Shown here in pieces: positions 1 to 6,827 of a stretch of DNA of 21,456 bases. The translations under genes and the position numbers were made by a program. Numbering within the stretch: position 1 is the stretch's first letter; each line of letters starts with the position of its first letter. The stretch spans positions 1-21,456 of IMG/VR virus record IMGVR_UViG_3300006735_000316; one strand, given 5' to 3'. The stretch is from a virus. The notes beneath the pieces were generated by a model that saw nothing but the letters and a program-made list of their open reading frames with translations, did not search any database and was not told the origin of the DNA.

Positions 1-1131
1 TTGTTTGAGGGTGCTGCCTGTTGGGTTGGTGCTTTTAGATATAGTTTGAATCAAGCAATACAAGATGATTATAGGTGTACTTTAGATGATTTTCGTAGTG
101 TTGCTAGACATGTTGAAACTAAAGAAAGCATGGAGGATATTCATCAATACTTGATAGATAATCCTGATTGGATGAAGTCTAGTATCCGTACTGCTAATGC
201 ATTATATGCTGATCCAAGGTATAGAAATAAGAGTTTTCATTGGTATCATGGCAACGATTTTGTTAAATCAATTAATGCACATTTTAAAGAAGTAAACGAT
301 AGAGAGGATAGACCTTTTGCTGACATTAACAAGTGGACTCCAGCAGATATATGGTTGTGTGACTGTGCTATATCATCACCTGTAACAACATTTGAAGAAT
401 ATTTTGCAGGTTGGAATAATTTGTTGATGGAACTAGTAACTCAGAAGAAATTGATTGGTGTGTCCTTAAAGAAAGTAACAGCAAATACAGCAAGGTTAGA
501 AAGAACTAATATGGGTGAAACAAAACCACGTAAAAACTTCATTGCTTGTGGTTCAAACAGTTTGTATGGTTCTATGGATGTTTATTTTGATGGTAGTGGA
601 TTTAACATGCAGATGCGTGACACCAGTGGTAAAGGAACTACATGGCAGGGTGAAATTTTAGGTGGATCTGCCTTTGGTGCTGGTGCTAAGGGAGGTAAAG
701 TTGGTGGTGGTATTTTAAATAGAATACTTGAGTCTGTATATGGTGAGGGTAATGGTTGTTTTAGGAATCATGATGTTGATAGTGCTAAAAGAGCAGCACA
801 TGGGACTAGTTTAGACAGAATGATTTTTGATCTTGCTACTAAAAACAGAGGTGCTGTATTGATGGGTGATAGAGGTAACCTTTATAAGCATAGAAACCCA
901 AGTAGAACCAGAGTTGCAGAAGAGATTGAACTTGATAAGATTGCTAGTGCTGATGGAAGAAATGCACAACAGAAAATTCAGTGGAAATTCTCTAAATTTT
1001 TAGGATTAGAGGTAGTTGACATCATGATGAGTGGAACTTCTCAAGAAAGAAATGATGTATCTAGTAGACTGTATCAATATGCTGCATCTAGATCTGATAA
1101 GTCAGCACCATTCTTAAAGGTATCATCATAA
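1..1131 (+). CDS. Conserved-looking phage protein of unknown function, 5' truncated by the window
   Basis: The frame is open from the first base and closes with TAA at 1129-1131. The first codon in the window is TTG and no ATG with a ribosome site is near, so the true start probably lies upstream. At least 376 residues are visible. It is rich in Trp and Tyr near the N-terminus, has a Gly-rich stretch around residues 215-240, and has no signal peptide or membrane segment. Residues 111-118 read KWTPADIW and residues 152-159 read IGVSLKKV. A PxD followed about 40 residues later by a strand ending SxK weakly resembles a PD-(D/E)xK nuclease core, but the Glu is replaced by Ser and I make no firm claim. 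Its stop overlaps the start of the next gene by one base (TAATG), suggesting translational coupling. Confidence 0.8.
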   Translation: MFEGAACWVGAFRYSLNQAIQDDYRCTLDDFRSVARHVETKESMEDIHQYLIDNPDWMKSSIRTANALYADPRYRNKSFHWYHGNDFVKSINAHFKEVNDREDRPFADINKWTPADIWLCDCAISSPVTTFEEYFAGWNNLLMELVTQKKLIGVSLKKVTANTARLERTNMGETKPRKNFIACGSNSLYGSMDVYFDGSGFNMQMRDTSGKGTTWQGEILGGSAFGAGAKGGKVGGGILNRILESVYGEGNGCFRNHDVDSAKRAAHGTSLDRMIFDLATKNRGAVLMGDRGNLYKHRNPSRTRVAEEIELDKIASADGRNAQQKIQWKFSKFLGLEVVDIMMSGTSQERNDVSSRLYQYAASRSDKSAPFLKVSS

Positions 1132-2348
1132 TGGCTAACATAAAACAACTAAAACACTTAGAACATCTTGAAGATGAGATGCTCAACTATGGAGTTGAAG
1201 GATGTAAGGCTGCTGTTGCTTTCCTACAGGAATTGAGGAAGATGCTTGGTTGTGATAACAGTACTGGTTACATGCAAACCAAATGGGATGGTGCTCCTTC
1301 AGTAGTATGTGGTAAGGATCCAGCAAACGGACTGTTTTTCGTTGGAACTAAGTCTGTCTTTAATAAAACTGGTCCGAAGATATGTTACACAGAATCTGAC
1401 GTAGACAAGTATGAATATAAAGGAGACTTAGCAAACAAGTTGAAGATGTCTCTCAAATATTTCAGAAATATTGGTATAAAAGGTGTCATTCAGGGTGATT
1501 TGATGTTCACACCTGGTGATGTTAGGAAAGAAAAAGTACATGGTGAAAACCTACTCACTTTCAAACCTAATACTATCACCTATGCTATACCAGTAGACCA
1601 TGAGATAGGTAAAAAGGTATCTCAGGCACAAATTGGGGTAGTATTCCACACTCATTATATGGGTGAGAAAGATGGGTATGACTTGTCTGGTATGTCAGCG
1701 AAAGGTGGAGCAAATACAAAGTTCACTGAAGATACAAATGTTGTAGTAATCGATAATGATACTCCAATGGATAGAGTTGGGATGAATCATGCTGAAGAGG
1801 TCAAGTTTGACAAGCATGTGTCAACCATTGAAAAATTATGTGGAGACTGTGGGTATTTCCTTGATGAATTGGTAACAAATACAGGTACAACAGGTGATGA
1901 AAAGTGGCATGTTGCATCATATTTGAAGCAGTTTTTCAACGCAGAGATAAAAGCAGCACGTTCCATTGGTAATGTTGATAATACTTTTGCTAGTCTTTAT
2001 AATTTTTATTATGATAAGACTAAGGGTATGCTTGATAAGATAAAGACACCTGCTAATAGGGTTTCTAAGTCGGACCTTGTATACAAGAGTCAAAATTATC
2101 TAAGAGATAATCAATCTAAGTTTAAATCATTGCTTGGTCTCTATAAAGAGTTGCAAACAGTGAAGCAGATGGTTATAGATAAGTTGGATAAACTTGAAAC
2201 CTTTAGAACTTTTGTGCAAACAGAGAAAGGATACAAGGTAACTGGTCCAGAGGGATATGTTATGCATAGAAATGGAGACATGATCAAGTTTGTGAATCGT
2301 CTTGAGTTTTCATACAATAACTTCACGGTAGCAAAGTCATGGCGTTAA
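1131..2348 (+). CDS. Protein with KxDG motif, possible covalent nucleotidyltransferase-like fold
   Basis: A 405-residue soluble protein. Residues 50-57 read TKWDGAPS, a match to the K-x-D-G motif I that carries the adenylated lysine (here K51) in DNA/RNA ligases and capping enzymes. Later stretches could match other parts of that fold: VGTKSVFNK at 71-79, IQGDLMF at 120-126 (compare motif III, DGEL) and TFKPN at 143-147. The motif match is seen in the sequence; the enzymatic assignment is inference, and the protein lacks an obvious motif V (KxK) that I could place with confidence. I believe similar proteins occur in other T4-like cyanophages as uncharacterised proteins. The start ATG overlaps the previous stop by one base, and its last ten bases overlap the next gene, so the three first genes probably form one operon. 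Confidence 0.85.
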   Translation: MANIKQLKHLEHLEDEMLNYGVEGCKAAVAFLQELRKMLGCDNSTGYMQTKWDGAPSVVCGKDPANGLFFVGTKSVFNKTGPKICYTESDVDKYEYKGDLANKLKMSLKYFRNIGIKGVIQGDLMFTPGDVRKEKVHGENLLTFKPNTITYAIPVDHEIGKKVSQAQIGVVFHTHYMGEKDGYDLSGMSAKGGANTKFTEDTNVVVIDNDTPMDRVGMNHAEEVKFDKHVSTIEKLCGDCGYFLDELVTNTGTTGDEKWHVASYLKQFFNAEIKAARSIGNVDNTFASLYNFYYDKTKGMLDKIKTPANRVSKSDLVYKSQNYLRDNQSKFKSLLGLYKELQTVKQMVIDKLDKLETFRTFVQTEKGYKVTGPEGYVMHRNGDMIKFVNRLEFSYNNFTVAKSWR

Positions 2349-2902
2349 AGTGTAACAAGTGCTACTTCACATTTGGTAGGTTCCAACCACCTACTACAGG
2401 TCATGCAGAGAATTTTCGTAATGTTAAACGTTTGGCTAATGGTAGAGACTATAGAATCTATATTTCACACAGTCATGACACCAAAGGCAACAACCCATTG
2501 CCACGTGATAGAAAATTATTCTGGATGAACAAGATGTTTCCAGAGCATAGAGGTAAAATATTCAGTCTTGCTAAGGCAGATCCAGTAGCATGCTTACAGG
2601 ACATAATGATGGCTGGGTATGATGAGGTGTGTTTTCTTGTAGGTTCTGACAGAGTTGCAGCGATGCAGTGGGTGCATAAATATAATCATAAAGACTTTAC
2701 ATTCCGCACTATAGATATATTATCTTCAGGTTCTAGAGATGCAGACGGTGACACGTTTGCTATATCTGGTACTAAGATGAGAAGAGCAGCATTTGCTGGT
2801 GACTTTAAGTCATTTAAGGTAGGTGTTCCTAACTTAGGTGATGCTGATGTAAAAACTTTGATGGGTGAAATCGCAATTAATTTACCTAAAAATTTCAAAT
2901 GA
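2339..2902 (+). CDS. HIGH-type nucleotidyltransferase (NMNAT/cytidylyltransferase-like)
   Basis: A 187-residue protein of the HIGH-superfamily nucleotidyltransferases, which join a nucleotide from ATP or CTP to a phosphorylated acceptor such as NMN, pantetheine phosphate or glycerol phosphate. Residues 13-22 read GRFQPPTTGH, the nucleotide-binding motif in its TxGH variant. Residues 100-105 (LVGSDR) fit the central Rossmann strand, and residues 142-148 (ISGTKMR) are the C-terminal ISxTxxR motif that holds the triphosphate. Length suits the NadM/NadR adenylyltransferase class, but the acceptor substrate cannot be read from the sequence. It overlaps the upstream KxDG gene by ten bases and the downstream gene by four (ATGA). 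A role in NAD metabolism or in modifying a virion or tail component is possible. Confidence 0.88.
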   Translation: MALKCNKCYFTFGRFQPPTTGHAENFRNVKRLANGRDYRIYISHSHDTKGNNPLPRDRKLFWMNKMFPEHRGKIFSLAKADPVACLQDIMMAGYDEVCFLVGSDRVAAMQWVHKYNHKDFTFRTIDILSSGSRDADGDTFAISGTKMRRAAFAGDFKSFKVGVPNLGDADVKTLMGEIAINLPKNFK

Positions 2903-3156
2903 AAACACTACAAGAATTCCAAGAATCTGCTTGGCAACGTAAGGAAGGTAAGAGTAAATCTGGTGGACTCAATGAAAAAGGTCGTAAGTCTTACGAACGT
3001 GAGAATCCTGGTTCAGATTTAAAAGCACCACAACCTAAAGGTGGTCCTAGAAAGAAATCTTTCTGTGCTAGGATGGGTGGTGTAAAAGGACCAATGAAAG
3101 ACGAGAAAGGCAGACCAACTCGTAAGGCATTAGCACTACGAAAGTGGAAGTGCTAA
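2899..3156 (+). CDS. Small basic protein with internal-head-protein-like N-terminus (DUF6321-like)
   Basis: An 85-residue, strongly basic protein rich in Lys, Arg, Gly and Pro, containing the segment KKSFCARMGG near residues 53-62. I recall the same type of protein, with SAWQRKEGK and KSFCARM segments, in many T4-like cyanophages (DUF6321 as I remember it, not checked). The first nine residues, MKTLQEFQE, closely resemble the capsid-targeting sequence MKTYQEFIAE of T4 internal proteins, which is cut off by the prohead protease. Small size and high positive charge would suit a DNA-associated protein packaged in the head. That role is inference. The start overlaps the previous stop as ATGA, and the next gene starts on the base after its stop. 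Confidence 0.85.
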   Translation: MKTLQEFQESAWQRKEGKSKSGGLNEKGRKSYERENPGSDLKAPQPKGGPRKKSFCARMGGVKGPMKDEKGRPTRKALALRKWKC

Positions 3157-3369
3157 ATGAAGGACTTCAGGAAACTGCGTGAGCAAGCAATCAGACAACA
3201 GCACCGATACAAGGAAGGGTTTGCTGTTGGTGATGTTGTAATGTCTGCTCTTACAGGTGAGAAAGGCACTATACATAGAACAGGTGTCAACTATGCTATC
3301 TGTGTTACCGAAGGAGGTGACATGTTTCGTGCATGGTTAAAGGATATACGTACTATAAATAAATCATAA
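3157..3369 (+). CDS. Small protein with possible SH3/KOW-like barrel
   Basis: A 70-residue protein beginning directly after the preceding stop codon. The N-terminal 16 residues are helical and basic (MKDFRKLREQAIRQ). Residues 22-64 alternate short hydrophobic strands with Gly turns (VGDVVMSALTGEKGTIHRTG, then YAICVTEGG and FRAWLKDI), the look of a small SH3 or KOW-type barrel. No function can be assigned. The N-terminus loosely shares the MKxFxxLxE pattern of the neighbouring small genes, so it may belong to the same functional group. A late promoter overlaps its last codons. Confidence 0.75.
   Translation: MKDFRKLREQAIRQQHRYKEGFAVGDVVMSALTGEKGTIHRTGVNYAICVTEGGDMFRAWLKDIRTINKS
3354..3361 (+). 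promoter_or_regulatory. T4-type late promoter upstream of the gene at 3387
   Basis: TATAAATA is a perfect match to the T4 late promoter box recognised by the gp55/gp33/gp45 late transcription system; cyanophages use NATAAATA. By T4 spacing, transcription would start near 3367, giving a leader of about 20 bases that carries AAGG at 3368-3371 before the ATG at 3387. The box lies over the last codons of the preceding gene. Confidence 0.7.
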
Positions 3370-3386
3370 GGAAACTCTTTTTAGAC

Positions 3387-4229
3387 ATGGATAAACAGAA
3401 AACAGTTAATAGTCTTGCACACAATGATGACTTTTCGAAGGCATTAATGGAGTCTTATACACGTTGGACTGGTGGAGCAGGGTTCCAGAACAGTACTATC
3501 AAAGAGGAAGAGATTCCTACTGGACAGAAGCAAGGTGGTACTACTTTTGCTTCATTTGATACACCAATTGGATCAGTTCCTGCACCAGCAGAGGATTCAT
3601 CAACAAGTCTTCCTACTATAGAGAAGCAGAAACCTGATGATGGTAGTACAAAAGATCCTAAAGCAACATCTAATGGTGGAGATCCTGCTATTGCACTCAA
3701 GGGTTCTATGACAATGGGACAGGGATCTATGTCAGGTGGTGTTCCACAATCTCAAGGTCAAACACTCCAGTATACTAACGTAGTTTCCAAAGAAGAAGTA
3801 GAACCAGTTGATGAATCTAAGAAAAAAGCAAAGAAAGACTACGATGGAGATGGTAAAGTAGAATCAGGCAAGGCAGAGTACTTTGGTTCTAAGGACAAAG
3901 CCATCAAGAAAGCGATGAAGAAAGAAGATTCCAACTATGGATATGATAAGAAGGGTAATTCTTTAAATCCAAAGGATATGGCAAAGGCTAAGAAAAAGAA
4001 AGGATGCTCAGAAGATAGGGTACAAGAACTAAGGAATGAAGTAGATAGAATTCTTACAGAACTTGGTGAGGTTACTGAAACTACTTACACTATCACAGGT
4101 GAGAAGTGGGATACTGATGAAGTACTCGTATCTAATGAAGATGAGAAGGCTTACAACTTAGAAGAGTGGAAGAAAGCTGCTAAGAAGAAAGCTAAAAAAA
4201 TTATGAGGTATAGTAAAGGTGGATACTAA
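3387..4229 (+). CDS. Ala/Lys-rich protein with one EF-hand-like calcium loop
   Basis: A 280-residue hydrophilic protein, probably virion-associated because it follows a late promoter. Residues 35-130 are low-complexity and Ser/Thr/Gly/Pro-rich, probably disordered. Residues 143-180 are very Lys-rich and contain DYDGDGKVESGK at 151-162: Asp at loop positions 1, 3 and 5 and Gly at 6 fit an EF-hand or dockerin calcium loop, but position 12 is Lys instead of Glu, with Glu two residues later. The C-terminus (residues 207-280) has a helical Glu-rich segment and a Lys-rich end. I recall similar DxDGDGK loops in other cyanophage proteins. The stop overlaps the next start as TAATG. Function is unknown. 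Confidence 0.82.
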   Translation: MDKQKTVNSLAHNDDFSKALMESYTRWTGGAGFQNSTIKEEEIPTGQKQGGTTFASFDTPIGSVPAPAEDSSTSLPTIEKQKPDDGSTKDPKATSNGGDPAIALKGSMTMGQGSMSGGVPQSQGQTLQYTNVVSKEEVEPVDESKKKAKKDYDGDGKVESGKAEYFGSKDKAIKKAMKKEDSNYGYDKKGNSLNPKDMAKAKKKKGCSEDRVQELRNEVDRILTELGEVTETTYTITGEKWDTDEVLVSNEDEKAYNLEEWKKAAKKKAKKIMRYSKGGY

Positions 4230-4399
4230 TGAAATCATACAAGCAGTTTGTATCTGAATATAGATTGCCAATAGGTGATACCTTACCTGTTAATAAGAAG
4301 GGTAAGAAAAAAAGAAAGACTGTTGAAGTGATGCCAAAAGTTCCAGATGGACCACGAGGTAATGAAAATGAAGGAAACAGAGACGACAGAGGTAAGTAA
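4229..4399 (+). CDS. 56-residue basic protein with T4 internal-protein-like N-terminus
   Basis: ATG at 4229 overlaps the previous stop by one base and the frame closes with TAA at 4397-4399. The first ten residues, MKSYKQFVSE, match the T4 capsid-targeting sequence MKTYQEFIAE at M, K, Y, F and E, with conservative changes at S/T, V/I and S/A. A prohead protease of the T4 gp21 type cuts after (L/I)xE, so VSE at residues 8-10 is a plausible cut site. The remaining 46 residues are highly basic in the middle (KKGKKKRK at 23-30) and Gly/Asn/Asp-rich at the end. A packaged internal head peptide is the best hypothesis, not proven. It overlaps the next small frame by 32 bases. Confidence 0.65.
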   Translation: MKSYKQFVSEYRLPIGDTLPVNKKGKKKRKTVEVMPKVPDGPRGNENEGNRDDRGK

Positions 4400-4511
4400 A
4401 TTAGTATCTCTTATACGATTACAACCTATAGTTAAAGCACCAATACCAAATACTCCTTATCCTATAGGACTTAGGAGATGGTTGAGAGTGCTTGAAGAAC
4501 CTGCTATATAA
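4368..4511 (+). CDS. Putative 47-residue peptide gene, out of frame with the preceding gene's end
   Basis: ATG at 4368 has GAGGT at 4356-4360, seven bases upstream, which is better placed for this start than for the in-frame ATG at 4362. The frame closes with TAA at 4509-4511. The product has an acidic N-terminus, then a Pro-rich centre (KAPIPNTPYP) and an amphipathic basic end (GLRRWLRVLEE). It fills what would otherwise be a gap of about 130 bases, and tight packing here argues that it is used. There is no recognised homologue; it may be spurious. Confidence 0.45.
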   Translation: MKETETTEVSKLVSLIRLQPIVKAPIPNTPYPIGLRRWLRVLEEPAI

Positions 4512-4512
4512 T
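4482..4512 (+). promoter_or_regulatory. Possible sigma-70 promoter before the 61-residue gene
   Basis: TTGAGA at 4482-4487 is followed either by TATATA at 4505-4510 (17-base spacer) or by TATAAT at 4507-4512 (19-base spacer). Transcription would start near 4519 and leave a short leader before the ATG at 4533. The region is A+T-rich, so a chance match is possible. Confidence 0.35.
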
Positions 4513-4532
4513 ATAACAATATTGTTTTAATC

Positions 4533-4718
4533 ATGACTAAATTCTTACTGCCCATCGCAATCAACGTAATTAATAAAGCGGTAGACAAAATTCCAGAGGA
4601 TCTAGAGACAAAACTCAAGGAGTTTCTCATTGGATTACTTAAGAAAGCAGCTGCTAAATCAGGCAACAAAGTTGATGATCAACTAGTCGAAGCACTAGAG
4701 AAAGCATTACTTGAATAA
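4533..4718 (+). CDS. Small helical hypothetical protein (61 aa)
   Basis: A 61-residue protein predicted to be almost all helix: a hydrophobic start (FLLPIAINVINKAV, residues 4-17), a short PEDLE turn, an amphipathic helix (LKEFLIGLLKKAAAK, residues 28-42) and a final helix (DDQLVEALEKALLE). The hydrophobic stretches are too short and too amphipathic for a convincing transmembrane segment, though a membrane-surface peptide is possible. No ribosome site is obvious. The late promoter for the following virion gene overlaps its last codons, so this gene is probably transcribed from another promoter. Confidence 0.65.
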   Translation: MTKFLLPIAINVINKAVDKIPEDLETKLKEFLIGLLKKAAAKSGNKVDDQLVEALEKALLE

Positions 4719-4721
4719 ATA
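4714..4721 (+). promoter_or_regulatory. T4-type late promoter upstream of the virion protein at 4756
   Basis: AATAAATA fits the cyanophage late box NATAAATA. Using T4 geometry the transcript would begin near 4727, giving a 29-base leader with GGAG at 4745-4748, seven bases before the ATG at 4756. Position and ribosome site both support use for the virion gene. Confidence 0.65.
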
Positions 4722-4755
4722 TAATTTAGACAACTTTTAATCTCGGAGCATATCC

Positions 4756-5595
4756 ATGTCACTTTATGGTAAGGACGACAGTAATGCCAATAAAACCAAA
4801 GCTGGTATTGGTGTTGCTGCTACTTCTCAAACAAAACAAATCGTCTATATTGACGAAACTGAAGCAGCACTTGCTCAGAATAAGAACAGGGGTTTGAATG
4901 CTCCTGGTTGGTGGTCATATTATACCTACAATGATAGTTCAGGTAGAGCACGTCATAAGGCAGAAATGATGGTCTTCATCGCTAACGGTGAAGCAAACTC
5001 TGGTGAGACACAAGCAGATGATACTCTTGCAGGTGATTTTCTTTCCACAGTTTCTATTGGTACACAACCTTCTGACGCATCAGTTGCTGCTACTAATACA
5101 CAAGCATTCACAGTTGTTGCTGTTCCAACAGGTGAAGCATCTGCAATTGATGGTGCTGCAAACGCTGGAAACACAGCAGGTAGAACTGCTGGCACATACA
5201 CTGCAATAGCAGCGACAGGTGGTACTGGATCAGGTGCTACTGTTACTCTTGTAGTTGATGCTAACGGTGCTGCTACAGCTACCTTAGTTGGTAAAGGTGG
5301 TGGATACACTGACAATGATACATTGACACTCAGTAGAACTGGCACATACGGTGGTGCTTCAGATGTTACTGTCGATGTAAATGGAGTCGGTGCGACAGCA
5401 ACATTCCAATGGCAGGTCAGTACAGATGGTACTAACTTCGCTGATGTTACAACTGGAACTAATGATACTACTGCTACATACACAACAGCAGCAACAGCCG
5501 CTGGTGATGATGGTAACAAGTACAGATGTGTAGTTGGAACATCACAGGGTGCAACACCTGTTGTATCAAGTGCTGCAACACTAACAGTTACATAA
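4756..5595 (+). CDS. Virion structural protein with a split Ig-like domain
   Basis: A 279-residue protein with a good ribosome site and its own late promoter. Residues 1-95 form an N-terminal domain (IDETEAALAQNK, then GWWSYYTY and the Asp/Glu/Thr-rich end ETQADDT) that I recall from structural proteins of T4-like cyanophages. Residues 101-126 look like the first strands of a bacterial/phage Ig-like domain (TQPSDASV...AFTVVAVPTG), and residues 213-279 the rest, with the hallmark strand FQWQVSTDG (W219), the turn GDDGNKYRCVV (C258) and a final SSAATLTV strand. Between them, residues about 127-212 are an Ala/Gly/Thr-rich insert with GGGYTDNDTLTL, resembling repeats of other marine phage fibre proteins. 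Such Ig-like domains on virions are thought to aid weak binding to cell-surface carbohydrate; that role is inferred. Confidence 0.85.
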   Translation: MSLYGKDDSNANKTKAGIGVAATSQTKQIVYIDETEAALAQNKNRGLNAPGWWSYYTYNDSSGRARHKAEMMVFIANGEANSGETQADDTLAGDFLSTVSIGTQPSDASVAATNTQAFTVVAVPTGEASAIDGAANAGNTAGRTAGTYTAIAATGGTGSGATVTLVVDANGAATATLVGKGGGYTDNDTLTLSRTGTYGGASDVTVDVNGVGATATFQWQVSTDGTNFADVTTGTNDTTATYTTAATAAGDDGNKYRCVVGTSQGATPVVSSAATLTVT

Positions 5596-5602
5596 AATGT
5601 AA
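5588..5602 (+). other. Small hairpin immediately before the start at 5603
   Basis: TTACAT (5588-5593), loop AAA, ATGTAA (5597-5602): a perfect 6-bp inverted repeat ending one base before the ATG of the next gene. There is no T-run, so it is not a terminator. It could modulate translation of the downstream gene or be chance in A+T-rich DNA. Confidence 0.3.
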
Positions 5603-5959
5603 ATGAAATTTGATGAATTGACACAGGATAATTGGATCCTATTCGCTATTAAAAATTATAATAACCCTCAATCAGTTACATACAGTGACTTCGAGGAGGA
5701 TCTAAAAAGATTCAAATATATTAAACGACTCCTCAGAAGGTATGAAACCACTGGGGAGTTTCGTAAACATTTGATTCTTAATCATATTATTCTTTTATAT
5801 AATGTCTTTGGCGATGCTGCCACTCCCCTACTCTTCTATAAGATAGAGGACACATACTGGCCAGTAATTAAATCATTCATGTTATTCTTAGATAGATTAC
5901 CTGAATCACTAAATAATGATATTGACAAGACGTGTCTTAAAGAACTTAATCTGATATGA
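5603..5959 (+). CDS. Conserved cyanophage hypothetical protein (118 aa)
   Basis: A 118-residue, mostly helical protein. Residues 23-45 are charged (SDFEEDLKRFKYIKRLLRRYE), residues 53-70 hydrophobic (FRKHLILNHIILLYNVFG), followed by LLFYKIEDTYWPVIKSFMLFLDRLP. The segments EDLKRFKYIKRL and LNHIILLYNVFG are of a type I recall as conserved in T4-like cyanophages, always unnamed. It does not look like a classical membrane protein. The stop overlaps the next start as ATGA, so it is probably co-translated with the gene at 5956. No function can be assigned. Confidence 0.78.
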   Translation: MKFDELTQDNWILFAIKNYNNPQSVTYSDFEEDLKRFKYIKRLLRRYETTGEFRKHLILNHIILLYNVFGDAATPLLFYKIEDTYWPVIKSFMLFLDRLPESLNNDIDKTCLKELNLI

Positions 5960-6813
5960 AACACTTAGATGAAATGATGGCTGGAGATGGTAGCGGTCTT
6001 GCACTGCCACCTGCTTTTGTCTTTGTTAATCCTAAGTCGGCACGTAAATATAAGAAGGGTAATTCCAAAATTGATGGCCGATCTAAAGATGCCAAAGATC
6101 TGATGTCACGTATCCAACGTAGAAAGATGAACAAAGAAGAATTAGAAACCACCAGTGAAGCTTCACTAGCAACAGCACGTAAGAACATTGGTAGAAATCC
6201 TAAGAAGAAATCTTGTTGGGATGGATACAAAGCAACTGGTACTAAGATGAAAGGTGGTAAATCAGTACCTGATTGTAAGAAAGAAGATGTTGAATTAGTA
6301 TCCGAAATGGTTCCTAATGAAACAGAACGTGCTCAGAAACAGATTGGGCAGATGAAAAAACTCAATCGTAGAAAGGATTTGCAGAAGAAGCGTGGTGAAG
6401 CCAAGCAAAAGATGCAGTCCAAAACGAAAGAGATGGACATCTTAATGAAGGCTAGACTATCTGACTTTAAAAAGAAGGCAGGTACTCAGACCAAAAAATT
6501 GAAAACATTAAACAACTCTATAGAATTAGAAGGTGACAACATGATTAAAGAAACAGCAATCGATCAAAAGGATGCTCTTGAAGTAGCAGTGGCAGTTGCG
6601 ACTAAGGACGTTCCTAACTTCGGTGAGAATGATATGGCAAAGATCCAATTTACTGACGGATCTGTGCAGAATTTAGATAACTTCTCTGCTAAGAAAATTG
6701 CAGCGTGTTATGGTTCACTTGATGATGGTCATAAAGACCAGTTTAGATTTATGGTTAATAAAGATGCAGGTACATTTCAGTCTGCATTAGATTTCGCTAT
6801 CCGTAACGTCTAA
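5956..6813 (+). CDS. Lys-rich hypothetical protein with SCWDGY tag and a possible internal start
   Basis: A 285-residue protein in two visibly different parts. Residues 1-190 are extremely Lys/Arg-rich and include KKKSCWDGYKATGTKMKGG at 83-101 followed by VPDCKKE; this Cys/Trp motif recurs, to my recollection, in several cyanophage proteins of unknown role. Residues 125-185 are probably a long basic coiled coil. Residues 196-285 form an acidic to neutral domain (DALEVAVAVATKDVPNFGENDMAKIQF...FQSALDFAIRNV). Met196 (base 6541) has AAGGTG at 6530-6535 five bases upstream, so a separate 90-residue product is possible. The gene starts by ATGA overlap and is probably late and head- or tail-associated by context; function is unknown. 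Confidence 0.78.
   Translation: MKHLDEMMAGDGSGLALPPAFVFVNPKSARKYKKGNSKIDGRSKDAKDLMSRIQRRKMNKEELETTSEASLATARKNIGRNPKKKSCWDGYKATGTKMKGGKSVPDCKKEDVELVSEMVPNETERAQKQIGQMKKLNRRKDLQKKRGEAKQKMQSKTKEMDILMKARLSDFKKKAGTQTKKLKTLNNSIELEGDNMIKETAIDQKDALEVAVAVATKDVPNFGENDMAKIQFTDGSVQNLDNFSAKKIAACYGSLDDGHKDQFRFMVNKDAGTFQSALDFAIRNV
6541..6813 (+). CDS. Possible internal translation start giving a 90-residue C-terminal product
   Basis: In-frame ATG at 6541 within the gene at 5956-6813, preceded by AAGGTG at 6530-6535. It marks exactly the boundary between the basic N-terminal part and the compact acidic C-terminal domain. The downstream half could therefore be made alone as well as in the full protein. Only the ribosome site and domain boundary support this. 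Confidence 0.35.
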   Translation: MIKETAIDQKDALEVAVAVATKDVPNFGENDMAKIQFTDGSVQNLDNFSAKKIAACYGSLDDGHKDQFRFMVNKDAGTFQSALDFAIRNV

Positions 6814-6827
6814 AAGGACATAGTTAA

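Noticed and set aside
2675-2682. CATAAATA late promoter-like box
   Set aside because: It lies in the middle of the nucleotidyltransferase gene, more than 200 bases before the next start; such matches are expected by chance in A+T-rich DNA. The same applies to AATAAATA at 11931-11938.
4515-4526. 12-base palindrome AACAATATTGTT
   Set aside because: Too short and too A+T-rich to form a stable hairpin once a loop is allowed, and no adequate T-run follows. It may be chance or a weak binding site.
4953-5624. Long open frame on the minus strand (223 codons)
   Set aside because: It is antisense to the virion protein, consists almost only of Val, Ala, Pro, Ser and Thr, and reflects the Gly/Ala/Thr-rich codons of the sense gene. 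No start signal or homology is seen.
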